From JACPPO01 sp965262505 (lineage in GTDB: Bacteria > Acidobacteriota > Vicinamibacteria > Vicinamibacterales > UBA2999): a stretch of DNA of 64,000 bases. The stretch covers positions 1 to 64,000 of the forward strand of contig CBDHFM010000012.1 in assembly GCA_965262505.1 (NCBI GenBank), in the 5' to 3' direction. Below, one piece after another: positions 10,514-20,500 of the stretch. A model generated the notes under the pieces. The model saw only the letters and a list, made by a program, of their open reading frames with translations. It did not search any database and was not told the origin of the DNA. A program made the position numbers and the translations under genes. Numbering within the stretch: position 1 is the first letter of the stretch; each line of letters opens with the position of its first letter.

Positions 10514-10551
10514 GGTCCTCTTTCCACACAGGAACCTACGGGACCATCTAA
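9399..10551 (+). pseudogene. outer-membrane barrel protein, frameshifted copy
   Basis: It starts MIRRASTRRGVCLGL with a signal peptide ending SPAVAQ, like the intact copy at 15955. Relative to that copy, 101 bp corresponding to 16488-16588 are deleted from the Ala/Glu-rich coiled-coil region, which shifts the frame. The barrel part continues in another frame (from ~9935) and ends SSFHTGTYGTI instead of at KYVYR, because the gene was fused to foreign DNA at 10514. Secretion of a full-length barrel is impossible without correction. Confidence 0.85.
10514..10550 (+). repeat. element-end motif copy fused to a gene end
   Basis: CCTCTTTCCACACAGGAAC followed by TACGGGACCATCTAA matches 36719-36755 with one difference. 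There it forms part of the 42-bp motif at the right flank of module B. Here it replaces the natural 3' end of the outer-membrane-protein copy. Confidence 0.8.
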
Positions 10552-10649
10552 GGACGGCAGGAGGCGATTCTTGTGTTGTGGGACCGAACGGAAGACGGTT
10601 TGGCGCTGCGCGAGACTATAGCCACGTCGGCGTCTGATCGCGACGCTGT

Positions 10650-10982
10650 TTATTCGAGGATGGTGGCGAGGCGAGCCAGTACATCATCCATGATGTGTTC
10701 GGGAACGGTTTCGAGGCGCTTCCCCGTCCGGGCACCGAGATCGAGGGCGCGGGGCTGGTCGCAGCGGATCACGCCGCTCGTTCGGGTGCCTGCGCCCTCA
10801 AGAGACACTGTGAAGCCACGCCGACGAGCGAAGCTCCCCCCCGTGGTGATGGGCAGGACGACCGGCGTCTCGGTCAGCGTGTTGAACGCGGCGGGGGAAA
10901 CGATCAGTACCGGCCGGGTCCCCTGTTGCTCATGGCCGGCCGTGGGATCAAGGCTGACAAGCCAGATGTCGCCTCGCTTCAC
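10650..10982 (-). CDS. MazF/PemK-family toxin, copy 1
   Basis: A 110-residue protein with the PemK/MazF fold signature: KRGDIWLVSLDPTAGHEQQG at the start, RPVLIVSP, a VVLPIT strand and IRCDQPRALD near the middle. Such toxins are endoribonucleases that cut mRNA. It uses a GTG start that overlaps the antitoxin stop by one base, so it is translationally coupled to the upstream antitoxin. It is virtually identical to 52673-53005. Family assignment is firm; cleavage specificity is unknown. Confidence 0.9.
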   Translation of the reverse strand: MKRGDIWLVSLDPTAGHEQQGTRPVLIVSPAAFNTLTETPVVLPITTGGSFARRRGFTVSLEGAGTRTSGVIRCDQPRALDLGARTGKRLETVPEHIMDDVLARLATILE

Positions 10983-11239
10983 TACAACAGCTCGTTGCCG
11001 ACCGGCTTGGCATTAATCCAGTCACGATCCTCGGCGGAAATGGTCGCGGTCTCGTCGCATTGTGCCAGCAGCTCATCGAGTGAGTAGCGACGACGCACCT
11101 TGGGCACGATGATGAGGCGATCGTTCTCCACAGCGATCTCCACCTTGGCCCCGACACCGAGCTTCAGGAGGTTCAGAAGAGCCGGGGGCACTGCGAGCAT
11201 GACGGAACCGCCGACCTTGCGCAGGTTGGTTGTATGCAT
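10982..11239 (-). CDS. MazE/ChpS-type antitoxin, copy 1
   Basis: An 85-residue AbrB-like swapped-hairpin antitoxin: TNLRKVGGSVMLAVPPALL, then LGVGAKVEIAVENDRLIIVP, followed by a charged tail that would wrap the toxin. I chose the ATG at 11239 (MHTTNLRK); a longer frame lacks homology. It normally binds its own promoter and neutralises the toxin encoded directly downstream. The AT-rich stretch 11240-11275 is its likely promoter/operator. Confidence 0.88.
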   Translation of the reverse strand: MHTTNLRKVGGSVMLAVPPALLNLLKLGVGAKVEIAVENDRLIIVPKVRRRYSLDELLAQCDETATISAEDRDWINAKPVGNELL

Positions 11240-11423
11240 GGACGTGTTCGTTATTATACATACATATAACTGACTAGGCCTGCAACGCAAGTTCCACTGA
11301 ATCGTAGGCTCTGGATGAAGCCGCCCCCTGGTGATCGGGCGGGTGCGGTGATTGCGTTCTCAGCGGCGGCGTCGGTCCGGATGGCGTCGATGTCGCTGAC
11401 GAGAGCACTCCTCGGACTCCTCC

Positions 11424-12134
11424 TCACGCAAAGGTCCGCGCGGCCCACTTGACCTCCCCGACGACGACCGCGTCAGGCGGCCAGGGCCGCGTAGGCCAGA
11501 CGTGCGTGTTGGGATTATCGCTGACGAGTTGCCAGGCGCCTGACGCGTCCCGGCCGGCGCGCTTAACGACGAGGCCGTCGTCGGTGCGAACGACGAAGAG
11601 GTGTCCGACGCGGCGGCGCCGGCTGGCGTGGTTGACGAGGATCGAGCAGCCGTCGACCAGCGTCGGTTCCATCGACTCGCCGCTGACCTGGATGATGCGG
11701 CAGGTGCGGGCGACCAAGCCGTGGCGGGCGAGCCACGCCCGGCGAAACTTGATACGCCCGGTCACGCGCTCATGGTCGACGACGGCGCCGTCGCCGGCGG
11801 CCGAGGCCAGTTCGGAGACGCCGACGTAGTCGCCGTCATCGAAAGCTGTGGCGCGCGCGCGTGGGTCATCGAGGGTCTGTCCGGCCGTCGCGGCCGTGAT
11901 GGCGCGGAGGAGTTGATCGGCGGGTCTCGGGTCGTCGGTGAGTCCGTGCAGGTAGTCGGTCGACACGTCGAGCGCCCGGGCGGCGGTGGCCAGCTTGTCG
12001 AGCGCCCAGCCGGACTTGCCGCGCTCGACCATCGAGATCGCCTCTCGGGTGTTGACGGTTTTGGCGGCGAGCTGCCGCTGGGTGACGCCCCGCAAAGTGC
12101 GCGCGTCGCGCAGGCGCTGTCCCATGAGGCTCAC
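11424..12134 (-). CDS. LexA/CI-like repressor with HTH and S24 domain, copy 1
   Basis: A 236-residue phage-type repressor. An XRE helix-turn-helix covers residues ~8-60 (RGVTQRQLAAKTVNTREAIS). A C-terminal S24 peptidase fold has Ser154 in SGESMEPTL and Lys191 in GLVVKRAG, 37 residues apart as in LexA. An Ala-Gly pair at 113-114 could be the self-cleavage site. DNA damage would therefore relieve repression of the element. A short HTH gene lies divergently 64 bp away, giving a CI/Cro-like switch; in this copy that partner is truncated. Confidence 0.9.
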   Translation of the reverse strand: MSLMGQRLRDARTLRGVTQRQLAAKTVNTREAISMVERGKSGWALDKLATAARALDVSTDYLHGLTDDPRPADQLLRAITAATAGQTLDDPRARATAFDDGDYVGVSELASAAGDGAVVDHERVTGRIKFRRAWLARHGLVARTCRIIQVSGESMEPTLVDGCSILVNHASRRRRVGHLFVVRTDDGLVVKRAGRDASGAWQLVSDNPNTHVWPTRPWPPDAVVVGEVKWAARTFA

Positions 12135-12198
12135 CTACATATAGTAATACAACTTTACAGTTGACGGGTAACTAAACAACGCGTAGTGTGGCCGGTAA

Positions 12199-12289
12199 AT
12201 GGACGTTACGCACACGCAGGCCGTTCGCGGCCGTCTGGCAACCCTGGGGGTGTCGCAACACGCGCTGGCGCGGGCGCTCGGCATCAGTC
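12199..12289 (+). pseudogene. truncated Cro-like HTH gene
   Basis: The first 30 codons (MDVTHTQAVRGRLATLGVS) equal those of the intact gene at 54222. They are cut inside the HTH at GISQ, and the frame runs into a trbG fragment. Confidence 0.85.
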
Positions 12290-12296
12290 CTCGCAT

Positions 12297-12525
12297 TTTT
12301 GAAGCCGATCGGCGAGGGCGTCAACACCAACGTCGCGCTTGTGTGCGAAGAGTGGCCGGATCTATGCGTTCCTGGTCACCGAACGAGACGCCCCGCCACA
12401 CCTGATTGTCCGCGTCAGAGCCGATCCGGACAGCACGACGCCGGCCGGCGTGCCGGTTCCCGCCTTCGTCGCGCGCTCGCGCGTGGCCGAGTACCAGCTC
12501 ATGGCCGAGCAAAGCCGCGAGGCCG
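12297..12525 (+). pseudogene. trbG/virB9 internal fragment
   Basis: Matches 60593-60820 of the VirB9/TrbG gene with scattered differences: KPIGEGVNTNVALVCE, RDAPPHLIVRV and ARSRVAEYQLMAEQSRE. It lacks both ends. Confidence 0.85.
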
Positions 12526-12572
12526 TGGCCGACCGCACCCGGCACCGTTGGGCGCGCTAGCTAGCGTGTCGG

Positions 12573-12755
12573 TCAATCCTCGCGGGTGGGAGCGACGCGG
12601 CGTGCCGGCAAGCGGACGTACTCGCGGCCGGAGGCCTCCTGTCTGGCGCGAATGTCCCTGAAGATCGCCTCAACGTCGTAGTCGAACCGCGCAGCGTACG
12701 CCTGCCGGATGGCCCGAACTTCAGCGATGAGTGGGTCCGTTTGCCTCGTCGGAAT
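12573..12755 (-). pseudogene. small VapC-associated gene, start codon lost
   Basis: Identical in frame to 22249-22431 (RQTDPLIAEVRAIRQAYAAR), but the ATG has become ATT at 12753-12755. It could only be translated from an unusual start or an upstream frame. Confidence 0.7.
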
Positions 12756-12775
12756 GGTCGTACTCCTCCATAAGC

Positions 12776-13237
12776 TCATTGGGCGTGCAGATGACCGGTG
12801 GCTCGCAGCCAGCCTTGCGGCACGCTCGCTCGATCCGCGACCGTACGGGCGGCATTCGCGATGTGGCGGAGATTCCACGTCACCAGGTAGTCGACCCTGT
12901 TCGTGGTGGCAATGCAGACGTGCGCCGCATCCGCTGCGGCCTCACGTGGAAACGCCCCGAGTTGCAGCAGCCTCTGAGTCAGGGGCGCAGCGTCCTCCGT
13001 GGTATCGAGACGCGTGACCATCTCCAGCGCCGTCAGGCGAGCGCGGGCGGCATCCGCGTCGCCTGCCGCGGCTTCTGTGAAGACAAGCTCCGAAGCGACG
13101 AGAACGAACCGCTCCGGCGCGTCGCGCCACCATTCCCGCGTCATGGTTTGCTGCGCCGCGACGATGAGGTCTCGAGACGGTCGCGCTGTCAGGTAGCTGA
13201 CGATCGAGGTCTCAACGTAGACGCTGGGCTTCGTCAT
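12776..13237 (-). pseudogene. VapC-like PIN-domain toxin, frameshifted copy
   Basis: Starts MTKPSVYVETSIVSYLTARP and is colinear with the intact 171-residue protein at 22397-22912 until residue ~132. A one-base insertion then gives the unrelated ending RTVADRASVPQ. The PIN acidic residues (E9, D104-region DAAHVCIA) remain, but the C-terminal helices are lost, so activity is doubtful. Confidence 0.8.
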
Positions 13238-13513
13238 GGTCGGCCGGGCAAGGGCGCGAGTCCAATTTTTCGGCCATTATCGTCCGCAGACAGGGCGGAT
13301 GGCAATCTCGCCGCCCACGGCTTGCTCGACGTGCCCCCGTGGAATCGGCACCCGCAGAGCCTCAACAGGTGGGTGCCCGGCGCACCGGGCCGGAAAGATC
13401 GGAGTGCCAACGGTCAGCGGCCGGCGCTGCACAACCGCGGGCCAGCGGTCCAGTCCCCTCTAGCGTCGACCGCCTCGACCGTTAAGTGGTGGTATATTTG
13501 ACACCTGTGTCCT

Positions 13514-13867
13514 ATGAGAAGCAGAGATGCGCAGCCGATCGCGTGGATCAAGGCGGCCCGCAAGGCGTTCGTCAGCTTTCCCGAAGGGGCGCAGGATGAG
13601 ATCCTGCGGGCACTGACGGTCGCGGCCGAAGGCCAAAAGGCTGATATCGCCAAGCCGCTGAAGGGTGTCGGCGCCGGCGTATTCGAGGTGGCGCTCCAGT
13701 ACCGCACTGATGCGTATCGGACGGTCTACGCGCTGCAACTCGAAGAGCGGCTGTGGGTTGTGCACGCCTTCCAGAAGAAGGCGAAGCAGGGGATCAAGAC
13801 TCCGACGAAGGAGATCGATCTCATCCGCGAACGTCTGAAACAATTGAAGCAGGAGTTCCAACCATGA
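13514..13867 (+). CDS. HigB/Gp49-family toxin
   Basis: A 117-residue RelE-superfamily protein of the phage-derived Gp49/HigB type: GAQDEILRALTVAAEGQKAD, GVFEVALQYRTDAYRTVYAL and LWVVHAFQKKAKQGIKTP, the last being a family hallmark. These toxins cleave ribosome-bound mRNA. Toxin-first order and an ATGA overlap with the downstream antitoxin gene match higBA operons. Confidence 0.88.
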   Translation: MRSRDAQPIAWIKAARKAFVSFPEGAQDEILRALTVAAEGQKADIAKPLKGVGAGVFEVALQYRTDAYRTVYALQLEERLWVVHAFQKKAKQGIKTPTKEIDLIRERLKQLKQEFQP

Positions 13868-14196
13868 GCAAAACCGCCGACGATGGTGAGTTGGTGTACG
13901 GCAGCGGCAATGTCTTCCGTGACTTCGGCCGCGCGGACGCCGACGTGCAGCAGACCAAGGCGCTGCTGGCCGCCTGCATCATTGGCATTCTTGACGATGA
14001 AGGGCTTTCGACGCGCAAGGCTGAGGGCCGCACCGGTATCAGCCACGCGGACTTTACCCGCATTCGCAACGTGCAGCTTGGCCGCTTCACCATTGACCGG
14101 CTGATGACCGTGCTCAACAAGCTCGGCCAGCACGTAGACGTGCAGATCGACGTTCACCCGCGTCGAGCTGCTGAAGCAGCGTCTCCGCGTCCGTGA
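13864..14196 (+). CDS. HigA-type HTH antitoxin
   Basis: A 110-residue XRE-type protein. The HTH region reads LSTRKAEGRTGISHADFTRIRN then GRFTIDRLMTVLNKLGQ, typical of HigA partners of Gp49 toxins. Its ATG overlaps the toxin TGA by ATGA. The last ~50 codons and the DNA beyond are duplicated at 41630-42103, where no toxin is present. Confidence 0.85.
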   Translation: MSKTADDGELVYGSGNVFRDFGRADADVQQTKALLAACIIGILDDEGLSTRKAEGRTGISHADFTRIRNVQLGRFTIDRLMTVLNKLGQHVDVQIDVHPRRAAEAASPRP

Positions 14197-14517
14197 AGCA
14201 TCGTGGGGGCGGTGCTGGCGCTGTTGGCGGGCAGCGTGACCACGACGGCTCCCCACAGCCATTCACCACCACGTCCTTGAGACGTGAATCGATGCTCCCC
14301 CTGTAGGGATCCAGCCGCGGCGAGTCCTGCGCGCCACCTGTCGACAGGTCCCGGTCCAACTGACCGGTCTCGATCCACTCGTGGATCGTCCGGCGGCTCA
14401 CGCCGAAGCGTCTCGACAAACTCTGCCTTCGAGACGCCCCGTTCCAGGGAGTGCTTCAGTAACATCCCGTCTCCCATCCGTGCATCCGTGCCCCCGCTGT
14501 TGACGTCGCCAACATCG
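14043..14517. repeat. higA-3'/istA-fragment block, copy 1
   Basis: Highly similar to 41630-42103, including the antitoxin 3' end and a minus-strand IS21 istA fragment. Confidence 0.85.
14280..14470 (-). pseudogene. IS21-like IstA fragment
   Basis: The minus strand gives MLLKHSLERGVSKAEFVETL and, after a frame change, SRRTIHEWIETGQLDRDLS and RLDPYRGSIDSRL. These resemble the N-terminal HTH of IS21 IstA transposases. Too short to function. Confidence 0.6.
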
Positions 14518-14884
14518 TGGAACGCAGGGCGGCGCCCGCTCACCACGAAGGTGTGCGGTTTTCGGTTGCACACATGGGACCCTTCCGGTTGCCACCAACA
14601 CAGGCAGGCGCTCGGTGCGCAGAGCCCGAGCGCCCTCCCGGAAGCGGAGCAGCAACCCCGACCATTCAAGCCGGTGATCACGACTGTCTCGGCCGGGCGG
14701 CGTCCTTCAGACGCCGGTGACATCGGGCGTTCCGCCGCGCCCGCGTTGACGAGTGGCGTCACCTGGTCGAACAGCGTGAAATGGTGCCGCGCCTGGGGCG
14801 CGGGTGCCTAGCCGTTGGGGTAGCTTGGCATGATTGCATGCGAACATGCCGTTTAATGGGCGAGAAGTCGGCGGGGAAAGCGGC
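14518..14884. other. no gene recognised
   Basis: Contains the dispersed repeat shared with 4850-4960 and nothing else I can identify before the iteron-like module. Confidence 0.5.
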
Positions 14885-15136
14885 ACCGCTGAGGGGGTAT
14901 CACAAAAACAGACGGGGGGAGTATCACATCCCCCTCGTCCATATTTCCCTGTCGCTGTTTGGGTTTTTCGTCCTAGACCGTCGTTCTCGATCCGCGCCAG
15001 CGGAGAGGGAAAAGACGGGAGCGACCCCCCCGTTTGTGCCGCTGGCGCGGATCGGCAACGGGGGGGGGTATCACACCGGGTATCACACCCGGTATCACAC
15101 CCCGCCGCCGCCGATGGGGGGGTCGCTCCCGTCTCA
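14885..15136 (+). other. iteron-like noncoding module O1 (word GTATCACA)
   Basis: Five copies of GTATCACA, at 14897, 14921, 15068, 15080 and 15092, are split into a group of two and a group of three. Between them is a conserved core with GCGCCAGCGGAGAGGG and GACGGGAGCGACCCCCC. The inverse GGGGGTCGCTCCCGTC follows the second group, forming a large inverted repeat. Same layout as 31870-32100 and 43765-44030 with a different word. It precedes a virD4 fragment. Confidence 0.75.
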
Positions 15137-15649
15137 ATGTATCCCTGCGGGAAGGCTCCGACGCCCGCCCCGGAATGGCTCACCATCCCGGAGCGCGGGC
15201 TCTATACCGGCGTGGCGATTTTCGGGGCCGTCGGGTCCAGGAAAACCTCGGCCTGTATGCACCCGATCGCGCGCCAACTCTTGAGCTGGCACGCCAACAA
15301 TCCCGACCGGCGCGTGGCCGCGCTCGTCCTTGAAGTGAATGGGGATTTTTGTCACGACATCCGCCGGATGCTCGCCGAGCTGGGCCGCGAGAATGATTAC
15401 GTGGAGCTGAGTCTTGACGGCCGGCTGACGTGGAATCCGCTGAGTGCGACATGGCTCGATGCGTACTCGCTCGCCTACACGGTGGTGTCACTCTTAAATC
15501 AACTGTTCGGCAAGGGCAAAGAACCCTTCTGGCAACAGGCCTACACCAATCTGGTCTGGTGGATCATCGAGCTGTACCGCGTGTTACCGGGCGGATGGGT
15601 CGGCTTGCGTATCGACCAGGATGTCCACCAACGGCAGGTGCCGCAGTAG
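15137..15649 (+). pseudogene. virD4/traG coupling-protein fragment
   Basis: Corresponds to residues ~118-265 of the VirD4 gene at 44100 (PEWLTIPERGLYTGVAIFGA). The N-terminal membrane segments are missing and the Walker A reads GAVGSRKTSA instead of GAVGSGKTSA, losing a key glycine. It ends prematurely after LYRVLPGGWV. It is non-functional but keeps the association of this gene with the iteron-like module. Confidence 0.85.
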
Positions 15650-15885
15650 GTGCCGCAGCGCCGGCGGCCAGCCTCCAGTTTTCACCAACCGCTGTTGGAG
15701 CCGCGGTGTCGTTAGCGCACCACGAGCAGGCTGCTGAAGAAGACGACTTGACGAACAATTGTGTTGGCATCATGTGCCTGTACAGCCGCAACGATCGCGA
15801 GAACCGTCTACGTGGTGGCCAAAGCCATCATCGCCGAGATTGCCAAACCCCTGCCGAGCGCTGGCCTACTCGCGCCGGCGATGCG

Positions 15886-17171
15886 CATTACAATTCCGAA
15901 GGTGATGATGAGCCAGTCGGCTCACGTTTTTGTCCAGGTTCAGATGTGTCACACATGATTCGCCGCGCATCAACCCGAAGGGGCGTTTGTCTCGGTCTCG
16001 CCCTCACGTCCCTACTGCTTGGGGCCTCGCCCGCGGTCGCTCAGCAGGAGCCGCCACAATCGATCACCCGTCTCGGGGGCGCCACCCGCTTCACCGCGCC
16101 GGTCAATGACATCAGCGCGCTCGCCACCACCATGGGCCGGGCAGCGATTCAAGCCGATCTTGCGACGGTGCTCGAGGCTGCTGGCATGCCGGGCGTGACG
16201 ATGGACGTGCAGCAAAAGCTGGCCGTGGGGCAGGTGACGGCGACGACCCTGCCGCCGGGCACGGTCCTCGAGTGGATGGCGCTGCGCCGCGCCGGGCCGG
16301 AGGTCGTGCGCAATATTCGCTGGGACGGCGAGGCGCCCCTGCCGGGCTTCGAGTTCACCGTCGACGACCTCAGCGAGACCTACACCTTCTTTGTGCCCGC
16401 GATCTGCGGCAACCTGGCGCTCGTCGGTCGCCAGCCCAGTCTGGAAGTCGCCCGGCGGGCCGAGGTGGCCCGGCTCGACGCCGCCCGTGAGGACGCCGCA
16501 CGCGCGGCCGCCCAAGAGGCGGCCCGGCTCGCCGCGGAGTACGAAGCTGCCCTGGAGGCCCAGCGTGCGGCGGTGGCGGCGGCGGCCGAGCAGGCGCGCC
16601 TCGAGGCCAAGTTGGAGGCTGGCGAGCAGGCGCGCCTTGCGGCCGAGCAGACGCAGGCTGAGTATTCGGCGGCGCTCGAGCGAGATCTGCGAGTCCGTCC
16701 CGTCCTCGCCGGATTCTTCGGCACGCAGCAGCGGCAGTATGACGACACCGACCCCGCGGGTCTGGGGCGGCTCCCGCGCGAGGTCCCACGCCTTCTGGAC
16801 GTCGACTCGCTGCTCGTTGTCAAAGGGGGCGTCGTGGTGAAGCTGGCCGAGCACGTGGCCTTCGCGCCGGCGGTTGGCGCAGCGGTGAATATCGACGAAC
16901 CCGAGCGCACGTCGCTGTTCGCCGACGCCGAGATTGACGTCCTATTCGGATCGGGCGCCTATGTCGGCACTGGCGTGACAGTCCGGGATCTCACGCACAG
17001 CGACAGCGTCACGGCGGGCGTACTCCTGACCGCGGGGGTTCCCGTGTGGAAGAGTGCCGCGAGGATGGACCAACTCCTGTTCGGCGTTGAGTACCGCTAT
17101 CTGTACGCTCCCCTGAGCGACCCCGACGTGAACTATCAGTTCTGGGGTGGGCTGAAATACGTGTACCGGTA
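15886..17171 (+). repeat. duplicated outer-membrane-protein block, copy 2
   Basis: Intact partner of 9328-10513. Confidence 0.9.
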
Positions 17172-17172
17172 G
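15955..17172 (+). CDS. secreted coiled-coil protein with C-terminal outer-membrane barrel
   Basis: A 405-residue protein with a signal peptide cleaved after SPAVAQ. An N-terminal globular part (residues ~25-170) contains TMDVQQKLAVGQ. An Ala/Glu/Arg-rich coiled coil spans ~175-240, and a C-terminal part alternates as in beta strands (VVVKLAEHVAFAPAVGAAV, YVGTGVTVRDLTHSD, FGVEYRYLYAPL), ending in aromatic-rich YVYR. I infer an outer-membrane anchored protein with a periplasmic or surface coiled coil; no named family is recognised. It has a broken duplicate at 9399-10551, which suggests recombination around this gene. Confidence 0.7.
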   Translation: MIRRASTRRGVCLGLALTSLLLGASPAVAQQEPPQSITRLGGATRFTAPVNDISALATTMGRAAIQADLATVLEAAGMPGVTMDVQQKLAVGQVTATTLPPGTVLEWMALRRAGPEVVRNIRWDGEAPLPGFEFTVDDLSETYTFFVPAICGNLALVGRQPSLEVARRAEVARLDAAREDAARAAAQEAARLAAEYEAALEAQRAAVAAAAEQARLEAKLEAGEQARLAAEQTQAEYSAALERDLRVRPVLAGFFGTQQRQYDDTDPAGLGRLPREVPRLLDVDSLLVVKGGVVVKLAEHVAFAPAVGAAVNIDEPERTSLFADAEIDVLFGSGAYVGTGVTVRDLTHSDSVTAGVLLTAGVPVWKSAARMDQLLFGVEYRYLYAPLSDPDVNYQFWGGLKYVYR

Positions 17173-17466
17173 TAGCTTGAGCCGCACCTGCACACCTTGA
17201 CCGCGTTGATCGCGGAGCAACCGGATCGCACACTCGTGGAGTTGAAGGACGGGCACGGCACGCCGGCTAGTCTGGCGACGATCTGGCGCGCCGGGCAAGC
17301 TCTGGACATCACCGTTTAAAAAAACGGTACGGCCGTCCGTGCGGCCCGCTGTCGCAGCATCGACACGCTCTGGCCGGTACTCGGGGAATGCCTGCAACGC
17401 TTCAGTCCCGCCGAATGCCGTAACTATTTCCGGCATTGCGGCTACTCGAACGCCACACGGTCATGA
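17173..17466 (+). pseudogene. IS630-like transposase remnant
   Basis: The translation after the outer-membrane gene contains LTALIAEQPDRTLVELKDGH (N-terminal HTH part) joined to LWPVLGECLQRFSPAECRNY, the typical IS630 C-terminus. The catalytic middle is missing and stops intervene. Confidence 0.7.
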
Positions 17467-17562
17467 AAAGCGCGTTAGGCCAGGACATGAATCTGTCGAA
17501 GCGTCGCTGCGCGCTGATAACCAGGATGCGCTGAGCGGTACACGTACTTCGCGCACGGGACA

Positions 17563-20500
17563 CTAGAACTGCAACGTGCCGAGCAGCAGGAGCGCGTGGG
17601 TCCGCGCGGCGGCAAGATGTTGCCGGCGTTCCGCCTCCAGGCTCACGGTTGCCGACTGGCCGACCGCGAGGCGCCCTCCGAGGCGGTAGCCTCGCGCAGC
17701 CTCGCCGACCAGGCTCAGCCCACCATACGGCGTGAGCACGCCCCGGTCTCGCAAGGCCCCGAAGCCGTACCCGAACTCCGCATCGAGACGCGCGCCCGCC
17801 GCGCTGTGCACGTGCGGGTCGGTCGCTCCGCGCTCCCACAACTGCTGTACGCCGCTCGCACTATCGCCCCAGGTCGGCATCAGACTCACCGACGGCCCGC
17901 GGCCGACAGCCTTGGGCGCGAAGCGGACCAGCCCGCCGACACCCCATTCGCGCAGCGTGCCCCTGTGGATCAAGAGCCAGCGGCCGTGGCCCTCGACGGT
18001 CACGCCTGCCTCGGGATTCCGGTGCCGAAGTCCGCCCCCCAGCTCCAGGCCGGCTCCGACGTCCCCGTCGCCGCCGTCATGGCGCAGGCCCACCTCGCCC
18101 CACGGGATCAGCGACGCGCCGGAGGATAATGTGTGTTGGTAGCTAACTTCGGCGCCCATCCGCACCCGCTGCATGTCCACCGGCGCCGCGTCGAAGGCCG
18201 TACTGGCGCGCGCGACGTTCATCTGCGCCAGCGCCCACTCCCCATTGAGCCGCAACGTCGTCGCGCCGCGGGTCAGTAGCCGGCCGCTCACACCCACCAC
18301 ACCCGAGTCCACCGTCGCGGGGCTCGTGAGGACGGTCCCGGCCGCCGCGTCCACGACCAGCAGGTCCCCCCAGGCATGACCGACCGTTCCCCACACGTCC
18401 AGGTCGGGCAACACCGACCAGACTAGGTAGGGATGGATGCTGACCAGCCCCAACGCGTATGTGCCGCGACCGGCGTCCAGGTTCCGGCCGCCGCCCTGAT
18501 AGTCAAACGAGCCCCTCGACCTGGAAAAGGACACTCCGGCAAGGAGGCCGGGGCCAATCCGCGCGTCCGCTCCCGCCTGCCAACTCGACACGGCGCCGTC
18601 CCAGGTAATCCCGCCGCCCAGGCCGCCGCCCCCCAGGTTCTGGTAGTCGGGGCACCACCACGCCGCGAAACGCCCCTCGCCGTCTTCTTCCTCCTGCGAT
18701 TGCATCAGGAACAGCGAGTCGTCGAACGCTTGCACCAGCGTCGGCGATTGGACCCCAGGTGCCGCCCACTGGTCGGAGCGAGCCTCTGGTGAGAGCGCAA
18801 GGTGGCCGGATAGTTCCGTCGACGTGCCCCGGGGGGCGGAACCAGAGAGCACCTGATCGATGCGGCACCTGACCGCGCTGAACGCCAGCGCCCGACCAAC
18901 CTCCGGCAGGACGACATCGTTGACCACCTCGATACGTCGCTGCGCGTCGTCGGTGATCGTGCCCGTGGCTGTCCCGTCCGCGACCGTTGCTCCAGACGGC
19001 TCGCGCAGCTGCACCGTGAACCCTTCGGTCTCTTCCGCCGTGGCGTCTTCGATGGTCGGTACCGCGAGGGTCTGGCGCGTCTCGCCCGCGTCGAAGCGCA
19101 GCGTGCCCGACGTCGACGTGTAGTCAGCCCCCGCCACGGCCGTCCCGTCCAGCGTCTCGTAGGCGACCGTTACCACCGTGCCGCTCGCTGCACTCAGCCG
19201 TACGACGAACGCCGCCGACTCGCCTTCGCGCACCGTCGGCGCATCGTCAATCGCCAGCCCCGGGGGCTCATCGTCGTCGGTGATCGTGCCCGTGGCTGTC
19301 CCGTCCGCGACCGTTGCTCCAGACGGCTCGCGCAGCTGCACCGTGAACCCTTCGGTCTCTTCCGCCGTGGCGTCTTCGATGGTCGGTACCGCGAGGGTCT
19401 GGCGCGTCTCGCCCGCGTCGAAGCGCAGCGTGCCCGACGTCGACGTGTAGTCAGCCCCCGCCACGGCCGTCCCGTCCAGCGTCTCGTAGGCGACCGTTAC
19501 CACCGTGCCGCTCGCTGCACTCAGCCGTACGACGAACGCCGCCGACTCGCCTTCGCGCACCGTCGGCGCATCGTCAATCGCCAGCCCCGGGGGCTCATCG
19601 TCGTCGGTGATCGTGCCCGTGGCTGTCCCGTCCGCGACCGTTGCTCCAGACGGCTCGCGCAGCTGCACCGTGAACCCTTCGGTCTCTTCCGCCGTGGCGT
19701 CTTCGATGGTCGGTACCGCGAGGGTCTGGCGCGTCTCGCCCGCGTCGAAGCGCAGCGTGCCCGACGTCGACGTGTAGTCAGCCCCCGCCACGGCCGTCCC
19801 GTCCAGCGTCTCGTAGGCGACCGTTACCACCGTGCCGCTCGCTGCACTCAGCCGTACGACGAACGCCGCCGACTCGCCTTCGCGCACCGCCGGCGCATCG
19901 TCAATCGCCAGCCCCGGGGGCTCATCGTCGTCGGTGATCGTGCCCGTGGCGGTCCCGTCCGCGACCGTCGCTCCCGCCGGATCGCGCAGCTGCACCGTGA
20001 ACCCTTCGGTCGCTTCCGCCGTGGCGTCTTCGAGGGTCGGTACCGCGATGGTCGTGCGCGTCTCGCCCGCGTCGAAGCGCAGCGTGCCCGACGTCGACGT
20101 GTAGTCAGCTCCCGCCACGGCCGTCCCGTCCAGCGTCTCGTAGGCGACCGTTACCACCGTGCCGCTCGCTGCACTCAGCCGTACGACGAACGCCGCCGAC
20201 TCGCCTTCGCGCACCGCCGGCGCATCGTCAATCGCCAGCCCCGGGGGCTCATCGTCGTCGGTGATCGTGCCCGTGGCGGTCCCGTCCGCGACCGTCGCTC
20301 CCGCCGGATCGCGCAGCTGCACCGTGAACCCTTCGGTCGCTTCCGCCGTGGCGTCTTCGAGGGTCGGCACCGCGATGGTCGTGCGCGTCTCGCCCGCGTC
20401 GAAGCGCAGCGTCCCCGACGTCGACGTGTAGTCAGCTCCCGCCACGGCCGTCCCGTCCAGCGTCTCGTAGGCGACCGTTACCGCCGCGCCGCTCGCTGCG

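Larger units (their letters stand above)
10552..12289. repeat. 1738-bp MazEF/repressor block, copy 1
   Basis: Corresponds base for base in spacing to 52575-54312 (constant offset 42023) with few substitutions. At 12290 copy 1 switches to a trbG-like fragment, while copy 2 continues as an intact HTH gene. Confidence 0.9.
12526..13353. repeat. VapC-like block, copy 1
   Basis: 828 bp matching 22202-23028 (827 bp). Copy 1 has one extra G near 12847 and loses the small gene's ATG. Confidence 0.9.

Noticed and set aside
14834..15136. N-terminal extension of the virD4 fragment through the iteron module
   Set aside because: The translation simply reads the GTATCACA repeats and has no resemblance to VirD4, whose homology starts after 15137.
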